From: CAZUXE01 sp964624585
GTDB lineage: Bacteria > Hydrothermota > Tepidihabitantia > B3-TA06
NCBI GenBank assembly: GCA_964624585.1
Contig: CAZUXE010000011.1
Coordinates: 1 to 62,719, forward strand
Direction: 5' to 3'
DNA length: 62,719 bases
Program-made: the position numbers and the translations under genes
Shown here: positions 8,313 through 17,028 of the stretch, piece by piece
How positions within the stretch are numbered: the stretch's first letter is position 1
Layout: each line of letters begins with the position of its first letter
The notes under the pieces: generated by a model
The model's database searches: none
What the model was told of the DNA's origin: nothing
The model's input: the letters and a program-made list of their open reading frames with translations, nothing else

Positions 8313-8340
8313 ATTCTACGGTGTGGATAATGAAAGTCAA
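8313..8340 (-). promoter_or_regulatory. guaAB/guaAA promoter, predicted leaderless
   Basis: TTGACT (8340-8335), a 16-bp spacer and TAGAAT (8318-8313), then TAGCA and the ATG at 8307. Confidence 0.75.
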
Positions 8341-8382
8341 GAATTGAATATGTTTTTAGGACAATTAAGGAAATATCCGGGT

Positions 8383-8577
8383 CTACCACAGTAGCCCTAA
8401 GCGTGCGGCAAGGTGTAGGCAAACCGCCGCTGATATCCCACAGGTGATTGCTATAACAAAAAACGCTGTCGCGGGTATTTTTCTATTCTTTTTGCTCCAG
8501 CCAATGAATAAAAGCACGGCTCCGGTAGTGGCTAATGCAGTGGCGATTAACGATAAAATTATTCCCCAAATGCTCAT
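8383..8577 (-). CDS. small two-helix membrane protein, unknown
   Basis: A 64-aa protein with two hydrophobic helices (about residues 3-24 and 35-60) joined by a basic loop (GWSKKNRKIP). I do not recognise the family. The start at 8577 is set by a promoter whose -10 (TAAGCT) lies 5 nt upstream; the longer reading to 8610 would start inside the -35 box. It is divergent from surE with both promoters packed into about 65 bp. It has no Shine-Dalgarno, so it is another predicted leaderless gene. Confidence 0.6.
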   Translation of the reverse strand: MSIWGIILSLIATALATTGAVLLFIGWSKKNRKIPATAFFVIAITCGISAAVCLHLAARLGLLW

Positions 8578-8582
8578 AATAA

Positions 8583-8610
8583 AGCTTAACGAAAACGTGG
8601 CGCTTGTCAA
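8583..8610 (-). promoter_or_regulatory. promoter of the 8577 membrane protein, predicted leaderless
   Basis: TTGACA (8610-8605), a 16-bp spacer and TAAGCT (8588-8583), then TTATT and ATG at 8577. Confidence 0.75.
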
Positions 8611-8621
8611 TTACTCTTATG

Positions 8622-8649
8622 TTGACCTCTATTGCAGATTTTATAAAAT
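8622..8649 (+). promoter_or_regulatory. surE promoter, predicted leaderless
   Basis: TTGACC (8622-8627), a 16-bp spacer and TAAAAT (8644-8649), then TAAAAT and ATG at 8656. Confidence 0.75.
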
Positions 8650-8655
8650 TAAAAT

Positions 8656-9420
8656 ATGAAGCAAATTTTGCTGACTAACGATGATGGCATTGATGCCGCA
8701 GGGATTAAGACGCTTGAAAGAATTCTTAATTCTCTTGGGAAAATACGGGTTGTTGCTCCAGCTAGTGAGAAATCTGGGGCCTCTCATAGTTTGACTATTG
8801 GAAAACCTGTAAAAATTGAAGAACGTGATCTCTATCATACAGCTATCTACGGTACTCCTACAGATTGTGTTCTTTTGGCTCACCACTCTCTTATGAAAGG
8901 GGAAATAGACATTGTAGTATCTGGAATTAATATTGGCTACAATCTCGCAGATGACGTTCTTTATTCAGGAACAGTTGCTGCGGCAATGGAGGGTAGAATT
9001 CTAAGGTATCCGGCAGTGGCGGTTTCAGGTCCAAGGGATCACTTTCAAATAGCAAAAGCGTCTTTGGATTTTGTTCATGATTTATGCAAAATGCTTATAG
9101 ATTGCGGACAACTTGCATTCTTAAATGTTAATCTTCCTATAGGAGAGCCTAAGGGGGTTCAAGTTACACGTTTAGGAAAGCGCATATACAAAGATGTGGT
9201 TGATAAAAAAATGGACGAGAATGGTGAGTGGCATTTGATTCTTTCCGGTGAGATGTGTAGTGTGGCTATGGAGGGTTCAGACACAGAGGCAGTTGAGGCT
9301 GGATTTATTTCCGTTACCCCCATGCACCTTGATCTTACCGCCTATGAAGATATTGATGAGTTATTTGAAGATTTGCAAGAATTAGATAGTTTTCGACTTC
9401 TTAATAATTTGGTAGATTAA
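8656..9420 (+). CDS. surE: 5'/3'-nucleotidase SurE
   Basis: A 254-aa metal-dependent survival-protein phosphatase acting on nucleoside monophosphates. The metal-binding N-D-D motif is at residues 8-10 (LLTNDDGIDAAGI). The active-site segments SGASHSLT, VSGINIGYN and YSGTVAAAMEG are intact. Length is normal for the family. There is no Shine-Dalgarno: the -10 box TAAAAT ends 6 nt before the ATG, so the mRNA is predicted leaderless. The last codons overlap the convergent GTPase gene by 4 nt, and no terminator separates them. Confidence 0.93.
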   Translation: MKQILLTNDDGIDAAGIKTLERILNSLGKIRVVAPASEKSGASHSLTIGKPVKIEERDLYHTAIYGTPTDCVLLAHHSLMKGEIDIVVSGINIGYNLADDVLYSGTVAAAMEGRILRYPAVAVSGPRDHFQIAKASLDFVHDLCKMLIDCGQLAFLNVNLPIGEPKGVQVTRLGKRIYKDVVDKKMDENGEWHLILSGEMCSVAMEGSDTEAVEAGFISVTPMHLDLTAYEDIDELFEDLQELDSFRLLNNLVD

Positions 9421-10340
9421 CGGATGTGGAATTCAACAATATCACCGTCCTGTAAAATATAATCGCGGGCGACTCTTATTCCATCCATTTCTTTATTCCA
9501 CAAGCGGGCGTATTTTAGGTTTTTGGCGAAATCTTTATGTAGGTGATGTGCAGCGTCAAGCAGTACGGAGTCTTTTTTCAATATCACAGGGTCGTTCTTG
9601 TCTGCTTCTTTACCAGGTTGTTTAGTATAAACGCGCACTATATGTAGTTTATCAAATATTGCCTGTGAGACCTTTTCCAATCCTATCAACTGCTCAGCAG
9701 CTGTATGAAGACATTCTACCGAGTATTCAATTGGTTCGTCATTACGTTTATCTATCATAGTAGCAATCCATATTACATTTTGCAATCGATAGTTGTCAAT
9801 TTCTTTCTTGAGTTCCACAATATCGGTGTCAGCTTTGCTTTTATCAGATGCTTGAAATGTAGCCAGAACTATGTCGGCGTTCCTTAGGATTCCCCATTGC
9901 CATGGATCGGTGTGTTCTGCAATCATTGGAGGCATATCAATAAGTTGGAATTGGATATTTTCGAATACAATCATGCCTACAACCGGATGTGGCGTTGAAT
10001 AAGGCCATTCAGCTATGACTGATTCAGCGCCTGTTAATGCGTAAAAAAGTGATGATTTTCCAGAATTAGCAGCTCCCAAGAAGGCTACTTGGCCTGCTCC
10101 TTGTTTAGAGATATTGTACATTCTTTCTTTGCGTGATGTAGCAGTTTTGGGTTTTTGCTTGAGTTCTTTTTCAAGTCGAGATATCTTCTTACGCAAATCC
10201 GCTTGCATTTTTTCTGTTCCCTTATGTTTAGGCAGTTTTGCAAGCATGTCCCGCAGGGCGTCCAGTTTTTCAGAATTAGTTATAGCCTCTTTGTAACGTT
10301 GTTCGGCTTGTTTGTATTCAGGTGTCAGGTTGGCTGGCAT
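9417..10340 (-). CDS. DRG/Obg-like GTPase with C-terminal TGS domain
   Basis: A 307-aa protein. Residues 1-75 form a helical, basic region with KLPKHKGTEK, similar to the N-terminus of DRG-type GTPases. The P-loop GAANSGKS is at 89-96, and the switch II equivalent reads LIDMPPM. A TGS domain fills about 230-307 (VRVYTKQPGK ... QDGDIVEFHIR). The G4 motif is unusual: where NKxD or TKxD is expected the sequence reads ATMID (T-M-I-D), keeping only the aspartate, so guanine specificity may be weaker. Family members are linked to ribosomes or translation, but this subgroup is uncharacterised. GGAGG lies 5 nt before the start. Confidence 0.8.
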   Translation of the reverse strand: MPANLTPEYKQAEQRYKEAITNSEKLDALRDMLAKLPKHKGTEKMQADLRKKISRLEKELKQKPKTATSRKERMYNISKQGAGQVAFLGAANSGKSSLFYALTGAESVIAEWPYSTPHPVVGMIVFENIQFQLIDMPPMIAEHTDPWQWGILRNADIVLATFQASDKSKADTDIVELKKEIDNYRLQNVIWIATMIDKRNDEPIEYSVECLHTAAEQLIGLEKVSQAIFDKLHIVRVYTKQPGKEADKNDPVILKKDSVLLDAAHHLHKDFAKNLKYARLWNKEMDGIRVARDYILQDGDIVEFHIR

Positions 10341-10377
10341 TTAGTCCTCCATAATATCTGAGCAATTCTCATATGCA

Positions 10378-10405
10378 AGTATATTTCGCATTTTTCCTAA
10401 GTCAA
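10378..10405 (-). promoter_or_regulatory. promoter of the TGS-GTPase gene
   Basis: TTGACT (10405-10400), a 16-bp spacer and TATACT (10383-10378). The leader of about 30 nt carries GGAGG. Confidence 0.75.
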
Positions 10406-10422
10406 TAATTTTCGTTAGGATA

Positions 10423-10454
10423 AAATAAAAAAGAAGGGGCTAATGCCCCTTCTT
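10423..10454 (-). terminator. rho-independent terminator of the subtilase gene
   Basis: On the minus strand a perfect 10-bp stem (AAGAAGGGGC with GCCCCTTCTT), loop ATTA, is followed by TTTTATTTTA. Confidence 0.9.
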
Positions 10455-10478
10455 TTGAAATTAAAGAAATTTTGGCAG

Positions 10479-13400
10479 TTATTTGGTAACTACAATTTTA
10501 CCTACTACTGAACCTTCATCTGTAGAGAGAGAGATGAAGTAGACACCGTTAGATATTGAAGCACCTGAATCGTCTTTACCGTCCCAATATACTTCGTGGT
10601 TTCCTGCAATAAGATTATCTGAAACCAAGGAACGTACTTTACTGCCAGAGATATCGTATACATTTAGGTATACATTGCTTGCAGCAGGGAGGCTAAATCG
10701 GAGAGTTCCTTTGCCAGTGTAGAGTTCCGGAGAAGCGGTTAAATTTAATTGTATGGGAGATGTAGGATTTTCTGCTATACCGGTGAACTTCATTGAATCC
10801 CATGTTTTTTGACAATCTTTGGCAACAGCTTTGATATCTGTTAAATCATTTCCAGCCAGAAATGCAAATGCCAGCGTGTCGGTAGCGCCGGGGGCAAGGT
10901 CAAACGGACCTGCAGATGTTACAAGAGACCAGTCGGAAGTATCAGGGTTAGAGGCAAAACTATTTGTTCCATTCAGAAAATCAAATAACTTTTTTTCCGT
11001 CCAAGTCATACCGTTTTTATCATAAACCCAATCAGGGTTACGCAGTATAGAGATGTTGGATTTTGTACCTTTAAGCAACATAATGCCTATGTGGGGATTG
11101 TCGGTAGCATCCTGTTTCATGTAGGCTAGTTTTAAGGTTTGATCGGTGCCTGCGTGGTTTAAGTTAGATTTATCGCCCATATCGAAGTCAGCAAGAACAC
11201 CACCATACATTCCAGATAATGGGTCTGTTCCAGTGTTGTGTAGTACAAAACGTAAGATAACATAGTTCTTATTGGCAAATCCGTAAGAGTATTGGTATAC
11301 ACGTAGTCCTTTGGCGGCTGAATTACCAGCGTCTGTGTATATGGCTTGAGTGCTTTGGTTAGAAGGTTTAGGGTTACCGGTTAGAATAACTAAACCATCA
11401 GGGTTTGTACTGACAACCCAGTCTTTTCCATTCTTCTGGCTGGAGTTTTCACCATAGAATCTATCGTTTACATATGCCTGGTTATTCCCGGCAGCGAAGC
11501 AAGCATGATATAGCCATGATTTAGTATTAGTTTTTGGATAACGGAAACCATCGCCTTTATCGTTAGGTTTATCGCCAAGGAAGCCAATACCACCTTGTTT
11601 GGTAACCGTAAGTTTTACATTGCCTACGTCATGGGTTATCCAATCAAATTTAGGTGAAATTATGACCTCAAAGCTACCTAAAGAGCTGTTTATCTGGTCT
11701 GATTTAAGTTCAATGTCGAACTTAACAACAGTGTTAATTGGAGCGCTAGAGGAAACAGACACTCCAAAGCCGTCGCCTTTCTTGGCTTCGCCGGCATTAA
11801 TTGAGCCGTAGGTTGAACTATTGTCTTTGACAGTTACGTGTGGAGAAGATGTGGAAATTGTAGCGGAAACATTTGATAAATTTTCACTTCCAGCATTCTT
11901 AAGAGATACATATAAAGTAACGTTCTCTCCTGGATCCATAGTACCGTTTGGGGTTGCCTGTCCTTTATCGTCAACAGTAATTTCGTTGACTGCAATAGAT
12001 GTGAGTTGTTTGTTTAATTCGCCGGTTACTACCAAAGCAAAAGGTTGTGGGCCAGAGGGAACGTTGTTTGCTTGAACTTTAATTTTCCATTGGCCTTTTT
12101 CCGGTGAATCAACGAATACGTTTTCCGTAGGATTTAGCTTGTCGAATTCACCGCCTTCCACGGAGACATTCTCTGCGAAATGATTGCCTTTGTAAATTTT
12201 TCCGCTAGGGGAGACGACTTCAAGATTTAAATCGTTAACAAGAGCAGGGGAGGAGAATGCTTTTCCCGGATAGTCTGTCCAGTTGAGAGTTACTCTGAGA
12301 GGTTTATCTGAGCCATCTATATCTACTTTTCCAACGAATTGATAGCCAGTTCCTAGACCTTTTTTGAAATCAACTATTGCAAGTTTATTAGTATCACCAG
12401 TAAAGTAAAGAGCATTGTCTATAGCAGGGCGTCCCCAACCAATTTTTTCATGTGGAGCTTTATAAAGGGCGTAATCAGTGTTTACGGAATTGATTATAGT
12501 CGCCTTAAGTAATGCAGCGGACGGGGTGAAGGTATCGCCAGGGACTGCGGTTCCAGAGGGATAGTAACCGTCAACATAGTACTGACGAACCAAAGCGGCC
12601 ATACCTGCAGCTAAAGGAGTCGACATGCTGGTTCCGCTATAAGATACTTCGGCTGCGTCTCCAGATTTTGAAGCTGAATTAATATTTATACCAGGGCTAA
12701 CGAAGTCGGGGCGAATTCTGCCGTCAAGCGCTGGACCTTTAGAGCCTGTGTTACCCGTTATATTGGCAGATGGGCCGTTCATACATGCGCCAACGCAAGC
12801 TACGTTCTTAGCGTTACCTGGAGAACCAGTATTTGGGCCTTTGTCAGTATTTCCTGCAGCGAACATGACGAGATAATCTGGGTAATCCCACATGGTTTGG
12901 TCGGCTTCCATACAGCTTTTATCGTAAGCGCGAGTTTTCTGGTTTCCCCATGAATTGGACATAATACGGGCGCCACCGGCATTGTTGCCTTTATATGGAA
13001 TGGTAAGGGAGTATTCGAGACTTTTAGCGTGAACTATTCCTTGACCGCCGCCGCCGCCGTCTAGAACATAAATTTTTGCTTCCGGAGCTAGGCCATCATT
13101 GATACTTGTTCCGCCTGCAGGGGCGTCGTTTCCAGCCATTGAGGCACCTGTATGGGTGCCGTGTCCGATTTCATCGCCAAATGTTATTTTAGGATTATTC
13201 GGGTCGTCCAAAGCTGGTTTTTTGTAAGCAATTATCTTGCGGTGTGTCGGAAAATCTCCGAAATCAGTTATTGGAACAGCTGCGTCGCGGAAAAAGTTAT
13301 GTGAAGTGCGAACACCGGAATCAAGGGTTCCGACAATTTGACCTTGACCTTTTAAGCCTTTGTCCCAAACGCGTCTATCGTTGCTCTTAAAGGTTTGGAG

Positions 13401-14066
13401 TACCCACTGAGCTTGTCCATTTAATACAACAGGTATGTTGTAATCTTCAATCCATTCTGTTTCAGGGATAAGCATTAGTTTAGGAATATTGACAGGGGCA
13501 ATATTAATCTGTACAAAGGTGTTCCATTTATTGGCCATCCATCCCAGAACGGTTCCACCTGCAGCTTCTATAGTTTTCTTTAGCGCATCGCCGTCGGTTC
13601 CTGCGTAAAGCAGTAGATTCATTGTTTTGGGGGAGGTTTCCTTCAGGTTGATTTCAGGGGATATTTTATATCCTGGATGATATGTGCCAACCCATTCGAC
13701 ACCTGAAAGGGTTTCTACCTGAGAACGCAGGTTGTTAGTCATACGGACAAGGTAGGCATAGTTAGGAAGATAGCCTACTATGGTTGCACCTGTTTGTTCC
13801 AAAGCATTACGTTCATGGGTATAGATAGGGCCATCAAACTTTACTATATATGTACCGGTGCCCTTTTGAGCGTCGGAAATCATCAGATCTTTAGTAAGTG
13901 GTATATTTATGTCATGAGTATTAATGTTGATACCGCAGGGCATATGTATTATTGCGGCATCTTTATAGAGGTAGGTTGCAGTGGTGGTTACTTGACCCTC
14001 TATTTTAGGATCAGTTACAGCCATCATTACAAACGGCAATAGTAATAAAGCAAATGCTTGCTTCAT
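10479..14066 (-). CDS. secreted S8 subtilisin-like protease with C-terminal sorting domain
   Basis: A 1195-aa exported serine protease. Signal peptide: MKQAFALLLLPFVMMAVT. An inhibitor-like prodomain reaches about residue 225. The S8 catalytic triad is D249 (GTLDSGV), H302 (GHGTHTG) and S480 (GTSMSTP). A beta-sandwich follows about residues 575-680, then a CARDB-like stretch (MDPGENVTLYVSLKNAG) and a further unknown domain of about 250 aa found only in this copy. The last ~85 residues are a FlgD-Ig/type IX-like sorting domain (YDISGSKVRSL ... WDGKDDSGASISNGVYF). AGGAGG lies 7 nt before the ATG. It is the last of three tandem paralogues and ends in a strong terminator. A role in digesting external protein is inferred. 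Confidence 0.9.
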   Translation of the reverse strand: MKQAFALLLLPFVMMAVTDPKIEGQVTTTATYLYKDAAIIHMPCGININTHDINIPLTKDLMISDAQKGTGTYIVKFDGPIYTHERNALEQTGATIVGYLPNYAYLVRMTNNLRSQVETLSGVEWVGTYHPGYKISPEINLKETSPKTMNLLLYAGTDGDALKKTIEAAGGTVLGWMANKWNTFVQINIAPVNIPKLMLIPETEWIEDYNIPVVLNGQAQWVLQTFKSNDRRVWDKGLKGQGQIVGTLDSGVRTSHNFFRDAAVPITDFGDFPTHRKIIAYKKPALDDPNNPKITFGDEIGHGTHTGASMAGNDAPAGGTSINDGLAPEAKIYVLDGGGGGQGIVHAKSLEYSLTIPYKGNNAGGARIMSNSWGNQKTRAYDKSCMEADQTMWDYPDYLVMFAAGNTDKGPNTGSPGNAKNVACVGACMNGPSANITGNTGSKGPALDGRIRPDFVSPGININSASKSGDAAEVSYSGTSMSTPLAAGMAALVRQYYVDGYYPSGTAVPGDTFTPSAALLKATIINSVNTDYALYKAPHEKIGWGRPAIDNALYFTGDTNKLAIVDFKKGLGTGYQFVGKVDIDGSDKPLRVTLNWTDYPGKAFSSPALVNDLNLEVVSPSGKIYKGNHFAENVSVEGGEFDKLNPTENVFVDSPEKGQWKIKVQANNVPSGPQPFALVVTGELNKQLTSIAVNEITVDDKGQATPNGTMDPGENVTLYVSLKNAGSENLSNVSATISTSSPHVTVKDNSSTYGSINAGEAKKGDGFGVSVSSSAPINTVVKFDIELKSDQINSSLGSFEVIISPKFDWITHDVGNVKLTVTKQGGIGFLGDKPNDKGDGFRYPKTNTKSWLYHACFAAGNNQAYVNDRFYGENSSQKNGKDWVVSTNPDGLVILTGNPKPSNQSTQAIYTDAGNSAAKGLRVYQYSYGFANKNYVILRFVLHNTGTDPLSGMYGGVLADFDMGDKSNLNHAGTDQTLKLAYMKQDATDNPHIGIMLLKGTKSNISILRNPDWVYDKNGMTWTEKKLFDFLNGTNSFASNPDTSDWSLVTSAGPFDLAPGATDTLAFAFLAGNDLTDIKAVAKDCQKTWDSMKFTGIAENPTSPIQLNLTASPELYTGKGTLRFSLPAASNVYLNVYDISGSKVRSLVSDNLIAGNHEVYWDGKDDSGASISNGVYFISLSTDEGSVVGKIVVTK

Positions 14067-14116
14067 ATTTTTCCTCCTAGGTTTTATGTCTCTAGTTTAT
14101 TAAAAACCTTCCATAA

Positions 14117-14146
14117 TCTATACATAAGATAGGTTTTTATTGTCAA
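14117..14146 (-). promoter_or_regulatory. possible promoter of the 1195-aa subtilase
   Basis: TTGACA (14146-14141) and TATAGA (14122-14117) are separated by 18 bp, an exception to the 16-bp spacing seen elsewhere. The leader of about 45 nt carries AGGAGG. Confidence 0.4.
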
Positions 14147-14242
14147 TTAGTTAATCCTTACATATTACACTATTATCTTTATTAGTCAATTGCAGGATGC
14201 GGAATTTATAGTCAGAATAGTAGTGTTAGGTTTAGACATTTT

Positions 14243-16894
14243 CTATCTTAATTGCAGTCCTTTACAGGTAATTTGTTTCTCAGCAGTAGTCATACGAATA
14301 AAATATATGCCTGCAGGTATTGGCATTCCCATTTCGTCTGTTGTTGGAAAAGTGTATTCTCTTATGCCAGCAGGATGGTTGGGGTTATTGAGCAGTGTTT
14401 TTATCTTACGCCCCGTTTTGTCAAAAATTTCAACCTTTAGTGGTTCTTGCACAGGCACTGCAAGTCGTATTGCAATATGTTCTGAAAACGGACTATCAGT
14501 AGCTTCAAGAGAATATAAGGATTCAATAGTACTTTCTTCAATGCCAACTCCGATTAATATTGAGTAGAGTAAACTTTTTACGTAATTTCCGCCATTTGCC
14601 TCAATATCTAAAGTAAACGATACTTTTTGGCTATCAGGAAGATTTTTTGCAGCATATACTGTGAAACCTGTACCTTTAGCAGATTTACCTGCTGAAATAT
14701 TACCGTAGTTGACACTTTTTGTTTTAATATCAATCTTCTTTTCGTCAGTTGAAAGTCTGGCTATAACATTTTGGGCATCAAAGGAGCCAGAGTTGGTTAT
14801 TTGTGGATATAATATTGCAGTTTCTCCTGCATCAAGACCACTGTTAGGTTTAAGTCCTGTTTTGTCGTCTATCTGCATTCCAGCAGGAGATAGATTAATA
14901 TCATGGTAGTCTAGATCTCCAGTAATTACCAGAGCATATGGTTGGGGACCTTCAGGAATTTGTGTTCCTTTAAGCTTTATAGACCAGGTTCCAGAAGTTG
15001 GAGCCTCGATTTTGACAACTTCAACCACGTTTGTATTGTCAGGTGTTCCTCCTTTTTGAGAGTAATTATTCTTAAAATTATTACCGGAATACAGTTGACC
15101 GGAAGGAGTATAAACCTCTAAATCAATGTTGTTTATAAGTTGTTTTGAGGCTGACATTTCAGGTGGGGCGTCAGTCCATACTAAAACAACTTTTAGTGGT
15201 ACAGAATCACTTTGAATTCCGATTTCGTATGCAACTAAGTCACCTGTTTGTAAACCTGTGCTGTTATCATCAAGATATAGTTTTTTCGTATCGCCTGAGA
15301 AATACAGTGCTGAATCAAGGGCTACCCTTCCCCATCCGACTTTACCATTTGGTGTAGGTGTGTTAAAATCACTTAGCGCCGATGAGATAAGCATGGCCTT
15401 AAGTAAGGCGGCTGAAGGTTCAATACTATCTGCAGAATTTTTCGCTCCACTAGGATACCAACCTTCTCTTAAATATTGAATAAGCAGAGCGCTTGCACCA
15501 GCAACTGCGGGGCAGGACATACTTGTGCCGTCCATGGATTGATAGGCGGTTCTGCCGGTTCCGCTAGCTGACATAACATCAACACCTGGAGCCGTTACAG
15601 TAGGTTTTATTCTGCCGTCAGGAGTAGGGCCAGTGCCTGAGAAGTTTGCGGGCGCTTGAGCGGAGCTTCCATTCATAGTAGCTCCAACTGTAACTATATT
15701 CTTTGCGGTGGAAGGAGAGCTTATATAGGTAGCATCGTTACCTGCGGAGAAAAGTATAAGATAATCAGGGTGCTCCCAAATAAATTTATCTGTTTCCCAT
15801 GAATGGGAGGTATACCCTGCTACTTTGTCTCCCCAACTGTTTGAACTAAATTTTGCTTTGCCGGCGCTGTTTCCCTGATACGGAGGTTCATACATAGTAC
15901 GGTAATCTGCAGTTAATCCTGTGAGGCGTCCGTCAAAATCCATAAAGTAGTTACGTGCTTTAGGCGCCATTCCATCGTAATTTGATGTACCTTCCCAGTA
16001 TGAATCATCGCCGCAAACTGTATTAGCTGTATGTGAGCCGTGCCAGCGGATACTTCCTCCTTCGTCACCGAAAACTACCATATTAGTGGTTGGTTTGTAG
16101 GCAATAATCTTGCGATGATTAGGATAATCTCCCCATTTTGTAATATCAATAGTAGAATCACGGAACATGATATGATCGGTGCGTATTCCAGAATCACAGG
16201 TTGAACCAATTATTCCCTCTCCGTGAAGTCCTTTATCCCAGATTCGACGATTATTGTTTTCCCATGTTTGAATTACCCACTGGATTCGATTATTGTGGAG
16301 TTCAACGTCAACCCGTGGTTCTATCCAACGGACTGCATCTATTGCGGCAATTTTTATGAACTGTTCTGAATTAACAGTTGCAGTAATTTTAATATTCCAT
16401 TCATCTCCCAATGGATTATCAATAGTAGCACCCATAGTTTTTAATGCATCTATCACTTGATTAAAGTTGCTGTTCTCAAAAAGCATTATTTCAATAGTCG
16501 TATCCCCTGAATAATTCTTAAGAGAGTGAGCTATTTTATCTTTAGGAAGATATGCGCCAAACCAATCAATAACTCCTTCAGTTTTTAGCGCTTTTGCATC
16601 TTTAGGGCTTCCTTTGACGAGAAATGCGCCGTGAGGTAGATAACTTTCAATATGAAAGTCGTTTGATTCAAGTATCTGACGGTGAGAGGCCTTTATTGGT
16701 GTTGAAAAATGCACAAGAAAATGAACAGGTGTTTCCATATTGTCGAAATCGGCTAAGACAGAAGGGAGTTCTGTATCAATAGTTCTGCTTTTTAAGGTGA
16801 TGAGGTGTTGATCTATGCTTACTTGTGGGATGAAATTAGTCCTGATAGGTATTGGCCCGCCGCCCATCAGTAACGCTATAAGAAGGAGATTCAT
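14243..16894 (-). CDS. secreted S8 subtilisin-like protease with C-terminal sorting domain
   Basis: An 883-aa paralogue of its neighbours. The start is ATG at 16894 (AGGAG 9 nt upstream) rather than a TTG two codons earlier. The short signal is MNLLLIALLMGGG. Triad: D234 (CDSGIRTDH), H285 (RWHGSHT) and S458 (GTSMSCP). The S8 domain is followed by a jelly-roll-like domain with VVLVWTDAP and a CARDB-like segment (LDAGETAILYPQITNSG). The C-terminus is a sorting domain (VEIFDKTGRKIKTLL ... PAGIYFIRM). It lacks the extra 250-residue domain of the 1195-aa paralogue. The catalytic serine neighbour is Cys (MSCP) instead of the usual Ala, Ser or Thr. The three genes probably arose by tandem duplication. 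Confidence 0.9.
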   Translation of the reverse strand: MNLLLIALLMGGGPIPIRTNFIPQVSIDQHLITLKSRTIDTELPSVLADFDNMETPVHFLVHFSTPIKASHRQILESNDFHIESYLPHGAFLVKGSPKDAKALKTEGVIDWFGAYLPKDKIAHSLKNYSGDTTIEIMLFENSNFNQVIDALKTMGATIDNPLGDEWNIKITATVNSEQFIKIAAIDAVRWIEPRVDVELHNNRIQWVIQTWENNNRRIWDKGLHGEGIIGSTCDSGIRTDHIMFRDSTIDITKWGDYPNHRKIIAYKPTTNMVVFGDEGGSIRWHGSHTANTVCGDDSYWEGTSNYDGMAPKARNYFMDFDGRLTGLTADYRTMYEPPYQGNSAGKAKFSSNSWGDKVAGYTSHSWETDKFIWEHPDYLILFSAGNDATYISSPSTAKNIVTVGATMNGSSAQAPANFSGTGPTPDGRIKPTVTAPGVDVMSASGTGRTAYQSMDGTSMSCPAVAGASALLIQYLREGWYPSGAKNSADSIEPSAALLKAMLISSALSDFNTPTPNGKVGWGRVALDSALYFSGDTKKLYLDDNSTGLQTGDLVAYEIGIQSDSVPLKVVLVWTDAPPEMSASKQLINNIDLEVYTPSGQLYSGNNFKNNYSQKGGTPDNTNVVEVVKIEAPTSGTWSIKLKGTQIPEGPQPYALVITGDLDYHDINLSPAGMQIDDKTGLKPNSGLDAGETAILYPQITNSGSFDAQNVIARLSTDEKKIDIKTKSVNYGNISAGKSAKGTGFTVYAAKNLPDSQKVSFTLDIEANGGNYVKSLLYSILIGVGIEESTIESLYSLEATDSPFSEHIAIRLAVPVQEPLKVEIFDKTGRKIKTLLNNPNHPAGIREYTFPTTDEMGMPIPAGIYFIRMTTAEKQITCKGLQLR

Positions 16895-17028
16895 AGTCAA
16901 TAACTCCTTTCCTTCTTTGATTTTAATTAATTATTTATCGATAAAAGTTTTTAACCCTAAAAATCAATATTTTAATAAACGTATCTCTTGTTTAGGGAAT
17001 ATTGCTCCTGGGTGTTATAACTCCTTTT

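Noticed and set aside
12800..12982. Many 60-80-codon ORFs inside the subtilase, V-ATPase, ftsK and lon genes on either strand
   Set aside because: They are shadows of longer genes with clear domains and have no ribosome sites.
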